Below, piece after piece: positions 19,423 to 29,782 of a DNA stretch of 64,000 nucleotides. Below the pieces are notes generated by a model that was not told the origin of the DNA, did no database searches, and worked only from the letters and a program-made list of their open reading frames with translations. The stretch comes from Paraburkholderia diazotrophica. Its GTDB lineage: Bacteria > Pseudomonadota > Gammaproteobacteria > Burkholderiales > Burkholderiaceae. Every line of letters starts with the position of its first letter. Position 1 is the first letter of the stretch. Where the stretch lies: contig NZ_FNYE01000005.1 of assembly GCF_900108945.1 (NCBI RefSeq), positions 186,001 to 250,000 of the forward strand. Reading direction: 5' to 3'. Position numbers and translations under genes: made by a program.

Positions 19423-20673
19423 TCACGCCTGATCGAGTTCGAACGCCTTATGCAGCGCGCGCACGGCGAGCTCCATGTACTTCTCGTCGATCAGCACCGA
19501 GATCTTGATCTCCGACGTCGAGATCATCTGGATGTTGATGCCCTCTTCCGACAGCGTGCGGAACATCTTGCTCGCGATGCCGACGTGCGAACGCATGCCG
19601 ACGCCGACCACCGACACCTTCGACACCTTCGGATCGCCGAGGACTTTTTCCGCGCTCACGTGGTCCTTCACCTGGTTCGTGAGGATGTCCATCGCGCGCT
19701 GATAGTCGCCGCGACCGACCGTGAACGTGAACGCCGTCTTGCCCTCGACGCTCTGGTTCTGAATGATCATGTCGACATCGATATTCGCGTCGGCGACGGG
19801 GCCGAGGATCTGATATGCGATGCCCGGCTTGTCGGGCACACCCATCACGGCGATACGGGCTTCGTCACGCTGAAACGCGATTCCCGAGATGACTGCTTTT
19901 TCCATGGTTTCGTCTTCTTCAAAAGTAATCAGAGTGCCCGACTTCATTTCTTCGTCGAGCGACATCAGCGGATCGGTCAGGCTGGACAGCACCCGCGTCT
20001 TCACCTGATATTTGCCGGCGAATTCGACCGAGCGGATCTGCAGCACCTTCGAACCGAGGCTGGCCATTTCCAGCATCTCTTCGAACGTCACGCGATCGAG
20101 GCGCCGCGCTTCTTCGACCACGCGCGGGTCCGTCGTGTAAACGCCGTCGACGTCCGTGTAGATCAGGCATTCATCCGCTTTCAGCGCCGCGGCCACCGCG
20201 ACCGCCGACGTATCCGAGCCGCCGCGGCCGAGCGTCGTGATGTGGCCTTCCGGGTCAATGCCCTGAAAGCCCGTGATGACGACGACCTTGCCTTCGTCGA
20301 GATCGCGCAGCACGCGCTCGCCGTCGATGTCGTTGATGCGTGCTTTCGTGAACGCGCTATCCGTTTTGACGGGCACTTGCCAGCCGGTGTAGCTGACGGC
20401 ATCGACGCCCGCGTCATGCAGCGCGATGGACAGCAGGCCGACGCTGACCTGTTCGCCCGTCGACGCGATCATATCGAGTTCGCGCGGGCTGGGCTGGGGC
20501 GCGATCTCTTTCGCGAGGCCCAGCAGGCGGTTCGTTTCGCCGGACATCGCCGAGGGCACGACGACCATCTTGTGGCCTGCCTTGTGCCATTTCGCGACGC
20601 GCTTCGCGACGTTCTTGATGCGCTCGACCGAGCCCATCGATGTGCCGCCGTATTTGTGTACGATGAGTGCCAT
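19423..20673 (-). CDS. lysC: Aspartate kinase
   Basis: The protein (416 residues) phosphorylates L-aspartate, the first step toward lysine, threonine and methionine. It has the kinase signature VHKYGGTSMGS at the N-terminus, the nucleotide-site segment GRGGSDTSAVA, and two C-terminal ACT domains (about 265-410) for amino-acid feedback control. It has the length of monofunctional aspartokinases. A 468-bp leader or spacer separates it from tilS upstream. Confidence 0.96.
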   Translation of the reverse strand: MALIVHKYGGTSMGSVERIKNVAKRVAKWHKAGHKMVVVPSAMSGETNRLLGLAKEIAPQPSPRELDMIASTGEQVSVGLLSIALHDAGVDAVSYTGWQVPVKTDSAFTKARINDIDGERVLRDLDEGKVVVITGFQGIDPEGHITTLGRGGSDTSAVAVAAALKADECLIYTDVDGVYTTDPRVVEEARRLDRVTFEEMLEMASLGSKVLQIRSVEFAGKYQVKTRVLSSLTDPLMSLDEEMKSGTLITFEEDETMEKAVISGIAFQRDEARIAVMGVPDKPGIAYQILGPVADANIDVDMIIQNQSVEGKTAFTFTVGRGDYQRAMDILTNQVKDHVSAEKVLGDPKVSKVSVVGVGMRSHVGIASKMFRTLSEEGINIQMISTSEIKISVLIDEKYMELAVRALHKAFELDQA

Positions 20674-21141
20674 TGTCGTTCTGAACTGAAGGAGAAACTG
20701 GAGCTACGCGAATCGGCGCGCACCGCGCGCTGGAGACGGCCGCACAATAAGCACAGGGCACAACGTTCGGGAACGACGGCGGAGTGTGGCGGCGCAGATG
20801 CAGCGCGCGTGCAGTACGCGCGGGTTTGCCCTGTAACCCTGTCGATCGACAGGACTGACGGACGCTAACGGGGTGGCTAACGGCTTGGAGCGCGCCCGGG
20901 CATTCGCATAAGAACAGCCGGGAACCGCGACAAAAAGCGAGTCGGGCAAACAAGTTACACTACCCGATCGGGGCTAAAAAGACAAGCCGAAATCCCGGCA
21001 AAGCCTTTGCAAATGCTTGTCGGACAAGGATTTGCGGCCGATATTGCGAGCGTGTGACTATGGCCGTGCCATCGTCGGTCGCGCGTGCGGGCCACGCCGC
21101 GCCGTATGTGTAATCTGGAACCGCGGCCTCGGACTGACGCG
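20674..21141. other. Intergenic region upstream of lysC
   Basis: This 468-bp spacer on the path from tilS to lysC contains no gene that I recognise. A possible lysC promoter lies at 20957-20985, which would give an mRNA leader of roughly 275 nt. No known riboswitch is evident by eye. Confidence 0.45.
20957..20985 (-). promoter_or_regulatory. Possible lysC promoter
   Basis: On the minus strand TTGTCT (-35-like) is followed by a 17-bp spacer and TAGTGT (-10-like). The -10 match is weak, so this is only a candidate. Confidence 0.3.
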
Positions 21142-22569
21142 CTACGCGAGCGTTAGATCCTCGCGCCATTCGATCCGGACGAAGCGCGAGCTCGGCACGT
21201 TCGCCTGCTGCCCGGCTTCGTCGAGCGCCGCGCGGTTCACGCCGATCAGCGGCACGAACAACAGCACATCGCCGGCGAAAAGCAGCGGCACGTCGCGCTT
21301 CCATGATGGCACGCCGCGCTCCTGAAAGAGGTTCTTCAACGTGCGGCTCGGGCCGTTCGCCGCGCAGCGCATCCGTTCGCCGCCCTTGCGCGAACGCGCG
21401 ACGAGCGGCGCGCGCGTGAGCATATCGGCGGAAATCGCGTCGGAATCGTCGGCGGCTACGTCGCTGAACATGAACGTGCCGCGCCATTGCGGCAGGTGCC
21501 ACACGCTTTCGCCTTGCCAGCACAGCGCGCGCTCGGCGCGCTCGACGAGCGCGGTTTCGTCGGCGGGATCGGCACTGTCGCCCGCCTCCCAGTAGATTCG
21601 CCCGCGATAGCTTCGCAACGCGTGGCCCGCGTGATCGACCCGCAAGCTGTGCGCGTCGCCGATCTCGCGCAACTGGCGCAGCGCATCCGTCAGACGCGCC
21701 GTCGATGCAGCCGGGAAACCCAGCGTGCGCATCCAGTAACGCAGCACGTTCGCGGCACGGTCGTCGTCGAGCGCGAGAAGCGCATCGCGCGCGAGAGCGC
21801 CGTCTTCGTCGCTGCGCACCGCTTGCAAATCGACGCGCGCGAATTCGTCGAGCAGACGCTGCGCCGACGCCGCGTGCGTAGCCGTGCGCGCGAGCGCATC
21901 GCGAAAGCCGGGGAAGTGCACGGCAAGCGCGGGCAGCACATCGTGACGCAACGCGTTGCGCGCATACCGCGTGTCGGCGTTCGACTCGTCGTCGATCCAG
22001 TGCAGATTGCGCGCGTGCGCGTAACGCTCGAGCTGCGCACGCAGCAGATGCAGCAGTGGACGCGCGCGCGTCACGGGCGCCCCGGAAGGCAGACGCTCCG
22101 GCGCCATCGCCGCGAGCCCGGCAAGTCCTGCTCCACGCAACAATTGAAGCAGCACGGTCTCCGCCTGATCGTCCGCATGCTGCGCGAGCCACAGCACGTG
22201 CACGCGATGCTGCGCGCACAACGCATCGAGCGCCCGATAACGCGCATCGCGCGCCGCCGCTTCGATGCTCACGCCCGCTTCGCGCTGCACGTCGACATGC
22301 AGCGACGCGAACTCGGCGCCCCGCTCGCGCGCGAACGCGTCGCAATGCGCGAGCCAGTCGTCGGCGTTCGGACTCAGACCATGATGGATATGAAAAGCGA
22401 TGCAGCGCGCCGCGCCGCCGACCCGCACGGCCGCATCGAGCAGCACCGTCGAATCGACGCCGCCGCTATACGCGATCGCGACGCGCGCGTTCTCGGGCAA
22501 GGCCGCAAACGCAACGCCGACCGCGTCGATAACGAGGCGGTCGGCGGATGTGTCAGCTGAGGGAGTCAC
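21142..22569 (-). CDS. tilS: tRNA(Ile)-lysidine synthetase
   Basis: The protein (475 residues) converts C34 of the tRNA-Ile CAT anticodon to lysidine so that it reads AUA. The PP-loop ATP-binding signature is in IAYSGGVDSTVLLD. The helical and C-terminal TilS domains follow, ending with the conserved FQERGVPSWKR region. The start codon is GTG at 22569. It lies 45 bp after accA and is probably co-transcribed with it. Confidence 0.94.
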   Translation of the reverse strand: MTPSADTSADRLVIDAVGVAFAALPENARVAIAYSGGVDSTVLLDAAVRVGGAARCIAFHIHHGLSPNADDWLAHCDAFARERGAEFASLHVDVQREAGVSIEAAARDARYRALDALCAQHRVHVLWLAQHADDQAETVLLQLLRGAGLAGLAAMAPERLPSGAPVTRARPLLHLLRAQLERYAHARNLHWIDDESNADTRYARNALRHDVLPALAVHFPGFRDALARTATHAASAQRLLDEFARVDLQAVRSDEDGALARDALLALDDDRAANVLRYWMRTLGFPAASTARLTDALRQLREIGDAHSLRVDHAGHALRSYRGRIYWEAGDSADPADETALVERAERALCWQGESVWHLPQWRGTFMFSDVAADDSDAISADMLTRAPLVARSRKGGERMRCAANGPSRTLKNLFQERGVPSWKRDVPLLFAGDVLLFVPLIGVNRAALDEAGQQANVPSSRFVRIEWREDLTLA

Positions 22570-22614
22570 GGTATGACGGCGCGCGAAGCGCCTTCGGAGG
22601 GGACGCCAGCGCGC

Positions 22615-23586
22615 TCAAGCGCCCGGCGTCGTTTCCTTGAACTTGCCGTAGGCCATCAGGCGTTCGAAACGGCGTTCACGCAGATCGCTCGTGCTCATGC
22701 CCTGGAACTGGCGCAGCGAGTCGGCGAGCGCACGGCGCAGCAGCGCGGCCATGCCCTTCGGATCGCGATGCGCGCCGCCGAGCGGCTCGTTGACGATCTT
22801 GTCGATCAGGCCCAGCGCCTTCAGACGATGCGCCGTCAGTCCCAGCGCTTCAGCCGCTTCCGGCGCCTTCGCGGCGCTCTTCCACAGAATCGACGCGCAG
22901 CCTTCCGGCGAGATCACCGAGTAAGTCGAGAATTGCAGCATCAGCACGCTGTCGGCGACCGCGACAGCCAGCGCGCCGCCCGATCCGCCCTCGCCGATGA
23001 TCGTCGAAATGATCGGCGTCTTCAGTTCGGCCATCACGTACAGATTGCGGCCGATCGCTTCCGACTGGCCGCGCTCTTCCGCGCCGATGCCCGGGTACGC
23101 GCCCGGCGTGTCGATGAACGTGAAAAGCGGCAGGCCGAACTTCTCGGCAAGACGCATCAGGCGCTCGGCCTTCCGATAGCCTTCGGGGCGCGGCATGCCG
23201 AAATTGCGCAGCGCGCGCTCCTTCGTGTCGCGGCCCTTCTGATGGCCGATCACCATGCACGGCTGGCCGTTGAAACGCGCAAGGCCGCCGACGATCGACA
23301 GGTCGTCCGCAAACGAGCGGTCGCCATGCAGTTCGTGGAAATCGGTGAACAGTTCGTTGACGTAATCCAGCGTGTACGGACGCTGCGGATGACGTGCGAT
23401 TTGCGAAACCTGCCACGGCGTCAGGTTCGTATACAGATCCTTCGTGAGTTGCTGGCTTTTCTTCGACAGCCGCTCGATCTCTTCCGAAATATCGACGGCC
23501 GAATCGTCCTGCACGAAGCGCAATTCTTCGATTTTCGCTTCGAGCTCGGCGATCGGCTGCTCGAAATCCAGAAAGGTGGTCTTCAT
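22615..23586 (-). CDS. accA: Acetyl-CoA carboxylase carboxyltransferase subunit alpha
   Basis: The protein (323 residues) is full length for AccA, which with AccD transfers the carboxyl group from biotin to acetyl-CoA to make malonyl-CoA. Characteristic segments are [13 protein letters not shown] at the N-terminus, [15 protein letters not shown] in the core and [16 protein letters not shown] in the oxyanion region. The gene sits in the cysS-alkA-accA-tilS-lysC series on the minus strand. Confidence 0.97.
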   Translation of the reverse strand: MKTTFLDFEQPIAELEAKIEELRFVQDDSAVDISEEIERLSKKSQQLTKDLYTNLTPWQVSQIARHPQRPYTLDYVNELFTDFHELHGDRSFADDLSIVGGLARFNGQPCMVIGHQKGRDTKERALRNFGMPRPEGYRKAERLMRLAEKFGLPLFTFIDTPGAYPGIGAEERGQSEAIGRNLYVMAELKTPIISTIIGEGGSGGALAVAVADSVLMLQFSTYSVISPEGCASILWKSAAKAPEAAEALGLTAHRLKALGLIDKIVNEPLGGAHRDPKGMAALLRRALADSLRQFQGMSTSDLRERRFERLMAYGKFKETTPGA

Positions 23587-23708
23587 TGGTTTTTAATCCT
23601 TGGACTTACCGGCAGCGCGTATTCTAACCGCGGGCGGCCGTGTCAAAACCGTCTCAAAACTATTGATTTTAACAAATCAATAGCTCGAATCGGCAATCGC
23701 CTTTTCCG

Positions 23709-24794
23709 TCAACTGCCGGCGGGCGCCGGGTCGAGACTGCGCCACATGTACCACGTCGCGACGGTACGCCACGGCTCCCAGTTCGCGGCGACTTCGCGCG
23801 CTTCGCTGCGCGTCACCGGCTCCCCGCTGAAATAGTTGTGGCTGATCGCCTGAATGAGATTCGGATCGTCGAGCGGCAGCACGTCCGGACGCGACAAGTC
23901 GAAAATCAGGAACATCTCGGCCGTCCAGCGACTGATGCCGCGGATCTGCGTGAGTTCGGCGATCACGTCCTCGTCGTCCATCGACGTCCATTTGCCGACG
24001 TGCAGCGCGCCCGACACGAAGTGATGCGCGAGATCGAGAATGTATTCGGCCTTGCGCTTCGACACGCCGCAACCCGTCAGATTCTCCTGGCCGAGTTTGA
24101 TGATCTGCTGCGGCACGAGCTTCGGACACGCCGCAACGATGCGCTGCCACATCGCCTGCGCCGAGGCGACGGAAATCTGCTGACCGACCACCGAGCGCGC
24201 GAGCGTAACGAACGGATCGGCGCGACTCGACAGATGGACTGGGCCGAACTTCGGAATCAGCTTCTTGAGAATGCGGTCGCGCTTCACGAGATCGGCGCAC
24301 GCCTTGTCCCAGTACGCGGGACGCGTGACGACCGGGGCCGCTGCATCGCTTTGCGCCGAAGCAGCGTCACCGTCCGCCGCCGACGACGCAGCGCGCGACT
24401 TTCGCGCCGTTTCGCCGTCCTGGCTTTCGCGCGCAAATTCCTGCAGATCGCCCGCGAGTTCGGGCGGCAGCGATCCGTTGCCCTTGAGTTGCGCGGCGCG
24501 CGTGCGCGACGGCCTGGCGGCGCTTGCCTCGGGCAGATCCGCGCCGTTGGGCAACCGCTTGGCCGATCCCTGCTTCGCGAGCGCGCCCTGCGAATTCGCC
24601 GCGCCTGCCGCAGTGCCCGTTTTACGCGCGGCATGTTGGCCCGCCTTCAGGCCTTTCGCCGATGCCGATTTCGTTGCCACCTTCGCTGCGCCCTTCGCGG
24701 CGACGCCGCTTCGCGCACGCACTGCCTTTACCTTTGCTGACGCGTTTGATTGAGACGTGGCCCGTTTAGCCGCCGTCTTCGTGGCCGTTGACAT
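23709..24794 (-). CDS. DNA-3-methyladenine glycosylase (AlkA-like, HhH-GPD) with long N-terminal extension
   Basis: The catalytic part (about residues 160-361) is an HhH-GPD base-excision glycosylase. It shows FVTLARSVVGQQISVASA, the helix-hairpin-helix in LTQIRGISRWTAEMFLIF, and the expected catalytic Asp in VLPLDDPNLIQAI. About 155 residues rich in Ala, Lys, Ser and Arg precede it, resembling histone-H1-like tails and probably disordered, which could help DNA binding. It would remove alkylated purines from DNA. It lies 47 bp after cysS. Confidence 0.87.
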   Translation of the reverse strand: MSTATKTAAKRATSQSNASAKVKAVRARSGVAAKGAAKVATKSASAKGLKAGQHAARKTGTAAGAANSQGALAKQGSAKRLPNGADLPEASAARPSRTRAAQLKGNGSLPPELAGDLQEFARESQDGETARKSRAASSAADGDAASAQSDAAAPVVTRPAYWDKACADLVKRDRILKKLIPKFGPVHLSSRADPFVTLARSVVGQQISVASAQAMWQRIVAACPKLVPQQIIKLGQENLTGCGVSKRKAEYILDLAHHFVSGALHVGKWTSMDDEDVIAELTQIRGISRWTAEMFLIFDLSRPDVLPLDDPNLIQAISHNYFSGEPVTRSEAREVAANWEPWRTVATWYMWRSLDPAPAGS

Positions 24795-24841
24795 CCTGCC
24801 TCCTGCCTGGCGAGTCGATCAGTGGGAAGTACGAGGTGCGC

Positions 24842-26239
24842 TCAAACGCGCCGCCACTCGGTCAACCCGCCCGGTTTGTCTTCGAGCGCAATACCGGCGT
24901 CCAGCAATTCCTTGCGGATCCGGTCTGCCTCGGCATAGTCCTTTGCCTGCTTCGCGGCGACGCGCGCGGCGATCTTCGCTTCGATCGCTGCCACATCCAG
25001 CGCGCCCTCGCCTTCACTCCCCGCCGCTTGTTGCAGATACGCGCGCGGCTCGCGGTCGAGCAACCCGAGCACGCGCGCAAGGCCTCGCAATTGCCGTGCA
25101 AGCGCCGCATCGCGTGTGCGGTTGACTTCGCTTGCCAGTTCGAACAGCACGGAAACGGCGACGGGTGTATTGAAGTCGTCGTTCATCGCCGCGCGAAAAC
25201 GCTGCGCATACGCTTCGTTCCAGTCGACATCGCCCGCTTCCGGTGCCGTGTCCTTCAACGCCGTGTAAAGACGCGTGAGTGCGCTGCGCGCATCGTCGAG
25301 ATGGGTATCGCTGTAGTTCAACGGCGAGCGGTAATGCGCGCGCGCAATAAAGAAGCGCACGACTTCGGCATCGTATTTCGCGAGTACTTCGCGGATCGTG
25401 AAGAAGTTGCCGAGCGACTTCGACATCTTCTCATTGTCGATCTGCACGTAGCCGTTGTGCATCCAGTAATTGACGAAGGTTTGCCCTGTAGCGCCCTCGC
25501 TTTGCGCGATCTCGTTCTCGTGATGCGGAAACTGCAGATCCTGTCCGCCGCCATGAATGTCGAAACGTTCGCCGAGCAGCGTGCAGCCCATCGCCGAGCA
25601 CTCGATGTGCCATCCGGGACGTCCGCGCCCGTACTTCGAATCCCAGCCGGTGTCGGCGGGCTCGTCGGGTTTCGACTGCTTCCATAGCACGAAATCGAGC
25701 GGGTCCTGCTTTGCGTCGTTGGCGGCCACGCGCTCGCCCGCGCGAAGGTCTTCGAGCGACTTGCCCGACAGCGCGCCATAGCGCGCGAACTTGCGCACCG
25801 CGTAGTTCACGTCGCCATCGGTGGCCTGGTACGCATAGCCGTTCGCTTCCAGCTTCTCGATCATGCCAAGCATCTGCGGAATGAAATCCGTTGCGCGCGG
25901 CTCGATATCCGGCCGCTCGATGCCGAGCGCGTCCGCGTCTTCGTGCAGCGCCGCGATGAAGCGATTCGTCAGCGACTTGATGGTCTCGCCGTTTTCGACG
26001 GCCCGGCGAATGATCTTGTCGTCGATGTCGGTGATGTTGCGCACATAGGTGACCTTATAGCCGAGCGTGCGCAGCCAGCGCTGCACGACGTCGAAGACCA
26101 CCATGACCCGCGCATGGCCCACGTGACAGTAGTCGTACACCGTCATCCCGCAGACATACATACGCACTTCGCCTTCATGAAGCGGCACGAAATTTTGCTT
26201 GTCACGCGCGAGCGTGTTGTAGATGCGCAGAGATTCCAT
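24842..26239 (-). CDS. cysS: Cysteinyl-tRNA synthetase
   Basis: The protein (465 residues) is a full-length class Ia synthetase. It shows [17 protein letters not shown] (zinc-binding Cys and the HIGH-type motif HVGH) and the KMSKS-type motif [11 protein letters not shown]. Zinc ligands are also in HIECSAMG and the HHENE segment. It is divergent from the TPR-protein gene. Confidence 0.97.
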   Translation of the reverse strand: MESLRIYNTLARDKQNFVPLHEGEVRMYVCGMTVYDYCHVGHARVMVVFDVVQRWLRTLGYKVTYVRNITDIDDKIIRRAVENGETIKSLTNRFIAALHEDADALGIERPDIEPRATDFIPQMLGMIEKLEANGYAYQATDGDVNYAVRKFARYGALSGKSLEDLRAGERVAANDAKQDPLDFVLWKQSKPDEPADTGWDSKYGRGRPGWHIECSAMGCTLLGERFDIHGGGQDLQFPHHENEIAQSEGATGQTFVNYWMHNGYVQIDNEKMSKSLGNFFTIREVLAKYDAEVVRFFIARAHYRSPLNYSDTHLDDARSALTRLYTALKDTAPEAGDVDWNEAYAQRFRAAMNDDFNTPVAVSVLFELASEVNRTRDAALARQLRGLARVLGLLDREPRAYLQQAAGSEGEGALDVAAIEAKIAARVAAKQAKDYAEADRIRKELLDAGIALEDKPGGLTEWRRV

Positions 26240-26513
26240 AGAGACGATGCGTGGGCCGAAAGAAATCCGCTTGTTGTTCGTTCATACCGCGCCCGATAAA
26301 AGCAAGCAACCCAGTCGTGCAATCCAGGCATGCAACCACATGCACGAACACGGGCGGCGCGGCATGACTGACAGCATGTCGCGCACCGCGTGCGGAATCA
26401 GGCTGACGTCAAGGCGGGGACGACCACGAGTGGCGAAAGACAGTCTGAGGCTCGACGGAACGCGCAGACCTTTTGTTAGAATGGGTCGGAGTATAACATC
26501 CCGACCTGAGCCT

Positions 26514-27317
26514 ATGAAACACTCCAGCGGCCGCGCGCGAGGCGCCAAGCCCCTCTTTGCGACGGCGCTCCGTTCAACGTTTCGCGCCACGTTCCGCCCG
26601 ACTTTTGCGGCGGCTTTGAGCGCGGCAGCGGGCACGGTCTGCTGCGGTCTCGCCCTCGCGGTCCTGCCCGTTTCATCGGCTCTGGCGCAAAAAGCGTCGA
26701 CCATTCCACACGGCGCCGCCGTGCGCGACGTGACGCCGGACGCCGATGCGTCCATCCAGCAGAAAAACTGGACGGCCGCGCTTGCGCAGCTCGACGCGCG
26801 CATCGCCGCGAATCCGCGCGACGCCCAGGCGAAGTTCAAGCGCGCGACCGTGCTTGCCCGTCTGAACCGCGACGACGAAGCGATCGCCGCCTTCACCGAA
26901 CTCACGCAGACCTACCCCGAACTGCCCGAACCGTACAACAACCTCGCCGCGCTCTATGCGAAGCAGGGCCGCTATACGGAAGCACGCGCCGCGCTCGAAA
27001 CGGCCGTCAAGGCGAGCCCCGGCTATGGTCTCGCGTATGAAAATCTCGGCGACCTGTATCTGCGCATGGCCGATCAGGCCTATCGACGCGCCCAGAGCCT
27101 GGGCAGCGGTAATGGCACGACGAGCCAGCGTATCGCCGATATCGAGAAGATCGTGACGCCGCGCAAGACGGCTGCAAAAAAGACCGTGCAGCCCTCTGCC
27201 GAAACCATCGACTACACGAATCGCGCCACGTCGAACATCACCAACACGCCGGGCTTCCAGTTCGGCGGCCCGAACGGTTCGCTGGCGACTCCGCCGTACA
27301 TTGCACCGTCGCAGTAA
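26514..27317 (+). CDS. Exported tetratricopeptide-repeat protein
   Basis: The 267-residue protein has a long basic N-region and a signal peptide ending near SSALAQKA. At least three TPR units follow (about 75-190), for example QAKFKRATVLARLNRDDEAI and PEPYNNLAALYAKQGRYTEA. A low-complexity C-terminus rich in Thr, Asn and Pro ends it. TPR proteins of this type act as periplasmic scaffolds; the partner is unknown. ATG 26514 is used as the start because longer forms would bury the signal peptide. It starts a rightward series with two cyclophilins and lpxH. Confidence 0.8.
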   Translation: MKHSSGRARGAKPLFATALRSTFRATFRPTFAAALSAAAGTVCCGLALAVLPVSSALAQKASTIPHGAAVRDVTPDADASIQQKNWTAALAQLDARIAANPRDAQAKFKRATVLARLNRDDEAIAAFTELTQTYPELPEPYNNLAALYAKQGRYTEARAALETAVKASPGYGLAYENLGDLYLRMADQAYRRAQSLGSGNGTTSQRIADIEKIVTPRKTAAKKTVQPSAETIDYTNRATSNITNTPGFQFGGPNGSLATPPYIAPSQ

Positions 27318-27392
27318 GCGTGCTTTCGCGCATGCCTTCGGGCTGCGCGTTGGCCGCCGTTTTTCTCATTCGAGTTCACCCCGAGGATTTAC

Positions 27393-27974
27393 ATGAAATG
27401 GTTGACGTTGGCGCTCGGCAGCGCCGCCCTGATCGCAAACGCACCCGCTTTTGCGCAGAATGGTGCACAGGCTGCGCATCCGTCCGTTCTTTTGAAGACG
27501 TCGGAAGGCGACATCCGCGTGGAGTTGTATCCTGAGAAAGCACCGAAGACGGTCGCCAATTTCCTCGACTACGTGAAATCCGGTCAATATAACGGGACGA
27601 TCTTTCATCGCGTGATTCCCGGCTTCATGATCCAGGGCGGCGGCTACACGACGAGCTTCGCGGAAAAGCCGACGCGCGCGCCGATCCCGCTCGAAAGCCG
27701 CAACGGTCTGAAGAACATGACGGGCGCGATCGCGATGGCGCGCACCAGCGACCCGAATTCGGCGACGGCGCAGTTCTTCATTGACACGGTCGACAACGCG
27801 GGGCTCGACTATCCGAATCCGGACGGCAACGGCTATGCGGTGTTCGGCAAGGTGACATCGGGGATGGATGTCGTGAAGAAGATCGAAGCGACGCCGACAA
27901 CCTCGCGCGGCCCGATGGGCGATGTGCCGCAAAAGCAGATCGTGATCCAGTCGGCGACAATTGTCGGTAAATGA
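27393..27974 (+). CDS. ppiA: Periplasmic peptidyl-prolyl cis-trans isomerase (cyclophilin A type)
   Basis: The protein (193 residues) has a signal peptide (MKWLTLALGSAALIANAPAF, cleaved near AFA-QN) followed by a complete bacterial cyclophilin domain. Active-site segments are [14 protein letters not shown] and ATAQFFIDTVDN. It would catalyse proline isomerisation during folding of periplasmic proteins. A cytoplasmic paralogue follows at 28256. Confidence 0.92.
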   Translation: MKWLTLALGSAALIANAPAFAQNGAQAAHPSVLLKTSEGDIRVELYPEKAPKTVANFLDYVKSGQYNGTIFHRVIPGFMIQGGGYTTSFAEKPTRAPIPLESRNGLKNMTGAIAMARTSDPNSATAQFFIDTVDNAGLDYPNPDGNGYAVFGKVTSGMDVVKKIEATPTTSRGPMGDVPQKQIVIQSATIVGK

Positions 27975-28255
27975 CGGTTGGCAGGTGACTGCCGGCAGGT
28001 CGCTGCCGGCACGTTTCATTGATGGCAGTATGACGGCCGTGCGGAATCGGGAGCCGCCCGGCCGTCAAGAAAGGCGCGCGATAGCGGACGACGCATTTGC
28101 AAACAGGGTGACGCGCAAGCCGCATGCATGGCTCGAACCACGCACCGCATGCTCGCGCTTCACCGGAATTAACCATGCCACGGGCGCGGGCTGCAGGCCC
28201 GCTCAAATAGCCATGCACCGCGCTCCCCACTCACTTGGACCTAAAGGAAAACATC

Positions 28256-28750
28256 ATGGTTGAACTGCACACGAACCACGGCGTCATCAAGCTGGAACTG
28301 GACGCCGAGAAGGCGCCGAAGTCGGTCGAGAATTTCCTCGCCTACGTGAAGGCCGGTCACTACGACAACACGGTGTTTCACCGCGTGATCGACGGCTTCA
28401 TGATCCAGGGCGGCGGCTTCGAGCCCGGCATGCAGCAAAAGCCGACCAACGCGCCGATCGCGAATGAAGCGAACAACGGCCTGAAGAACGTGAAGGGTTC
28501 GATCGCGATGGCTCGCACGAACGACCCGCACTCGGCGACGGCCCAGTTCTTCATCAACGTCAACGACAACGACTTCCTGAATCACTCGTCGCCGACGCCG
28601 CAAGGCTGGGGTTATGCCGTGTTCGGCAAGATCGTCGAAGGTCTCGACGTCGTCGATGCGATCCGCAAGGTGAAAACGGGTTCGAAGGGTTTCCATCAGG
28701 ACGTGCCCGTCGACGACGTGATCATCGAAAAGGCCGTCGTGGTCGAGTAA
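28256..28750 (+). CDS. ppiB: Cytoplasmic peptidyl-prolyl cis-trans isomerase (cyclophilin B type)
   Basis: The protein (164 residues) is a cyclophilin without a signal peptide. Catalytic segments are [19 protein letters not shown] and [17 protein letters not shown]. The start ATG at 28256 follows AAAGGAAA. It is clearly a paralogue of the upstream ppiA, so the pair looks like an old duplication with different cellular location. Confidence 0.94.
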   Translation: MVELHTNHGVIKLELDAEKAPKSVENFLAYVKAGHYDNTVFHRVIDGFMIQGGGFEPGMQQKPTNAPIANEANNGLKNVKGSIAMARTNDPHSATAQFFINVNDNDFLNHSSPTPQGWGYAVFGKIVEGLDVVDAIRKVKTGSKGFHQDVPVDDVIIEKAVVVE

Positions 28751-28817
28751 GACGATTACTAAAACGGTCAGCAACTTCTCATCGAAGGGCTGAGCAACTG
28801 AGAGAAGCACACTTCAC

Positions 28818-29618
28818 ATGCTGCAAGAAACGCCGCTGCGGAGTGTCGCTGCGGGCGTGCCTGGCGAGGGCAAACGCCCGCACGCGGCGCGCCCGTTTTT
28901 TTTCATCTCGGACTTGCACCTGAGCGAGGCGATCCCGCACACGGTTGCCGCGTTCGAGCATTTCATCAACGTGACGGCCGAGCACGCGGATTCCGTTTTC
29001 ATCCTCGGCGATCTGTTCGAATTCTGGATCGGCGACGACATGCTCGCCGAGCCCTTCCCCGCCCGCATGGCGAAGCTGATGCATACACTGTCGGAGCGCG
29101 GCATCGCGCTCTACATCATGCACGGCAACCGCGACTTCCTGCTGGGCAAGCGCTTCATGAAAGCGGCGGGCGCGATCTGGCTGCCCGACCCGTTCGTGAT
29201 CACTGCATTCGGCACGAAGATCGCGCTCACGCACGGCGATGCGCAATGCACCGCGGACCGCCGCTATCAGCACTTCCGCGGCTTCGCGCGCAATCATTTT
29301 GCGCAGTGGCTGTTTCTGGTGTGGCCGTACCGCTGGCGCAAGGCGCTAGCCGAGAAGATGCGCCGCACGAGCGAGTCGGGGCGCATGCGCCCCGTATCGC
29401 CGCGTTACGACGTGACGTCGGAGGGCATCGCCGCGCTCTTCAAGAAAACGAAGACGGCAACGATCATTCATGGCCACACGCACCGGCCCGCGCTGCATCA
29501 CGAAAAAGGCGGCATGCGCTGGGTGCTGCCCGATTGGGACCTCGATCACGGCGAGCGCCGTGGAGGTTACGTGCGGATCGATTCCGAAGGGATCAAGGCG
29601 CTGCGGCTGGACAAGTAG
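28818..29618 (+). CDS. lpxH: UDP-2,3-diacylglucosamine diphosphatase
   Basis: The protein (266 residues) hydrolyses UDP-2,3-diacylglucosamine to lipid X in lipid A synthesis. It is a metallophosphoesterase with the metal motifs FISDLHL, ILGDLFEFWIGDD, HGNRDFLLG, THGD and IIHGHTHRP. It acts at the inner membrane surface. It lies 67 bp downstream of ppiB and is probably in the same transcript. Confidence 0.95.
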   Translation: MLQETPLRSVAAGVPGEGKRPHAARPFFFISDLHLSEAIPHTVAAFEHFINVTAEHADSVFILGDLFEFWIGDDMLAEPFPARMAKLMHTLSERGIALYIMHGNRDFLLGKRFMKAAGAIWLPDPFVITAFGTKIALTHGDAQCTADRRYQHFRGFARNHFAQWLFLVWPYRWRKALAEKMRRTSESGRMRPVSPRYDVTSEGIAALFKKTKTATIIHGHTHRPALHHEKGGMRWVLPDWDLDHGERRGGYVRIDSEGIKALRLDK

Positions 29619-29782
29619 CGGCCTGTGATGCAGTTCAGCGCGACTTGCGTCGGAACGGTTCGCGACCAGCCCATCGATGCATATGCATGCCCATCATTCA
29701 AGTCAGCGCTGCGTTTCGTTCAGCACTGATGGGCACGCTTGCATCGGCGCGCCTTTGAATGGCGCTTTCGATGAGCGCTGGA

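Noticed and set aside
19423..19860. Separate beta-subunit start inside lysC
   Set aside because: Some bacteria make a shorter aspartokinase subunit from an internal start. A Met-Glu-Lys near the ACT domains exists here, but no convincing ribosome-binding site was seen.
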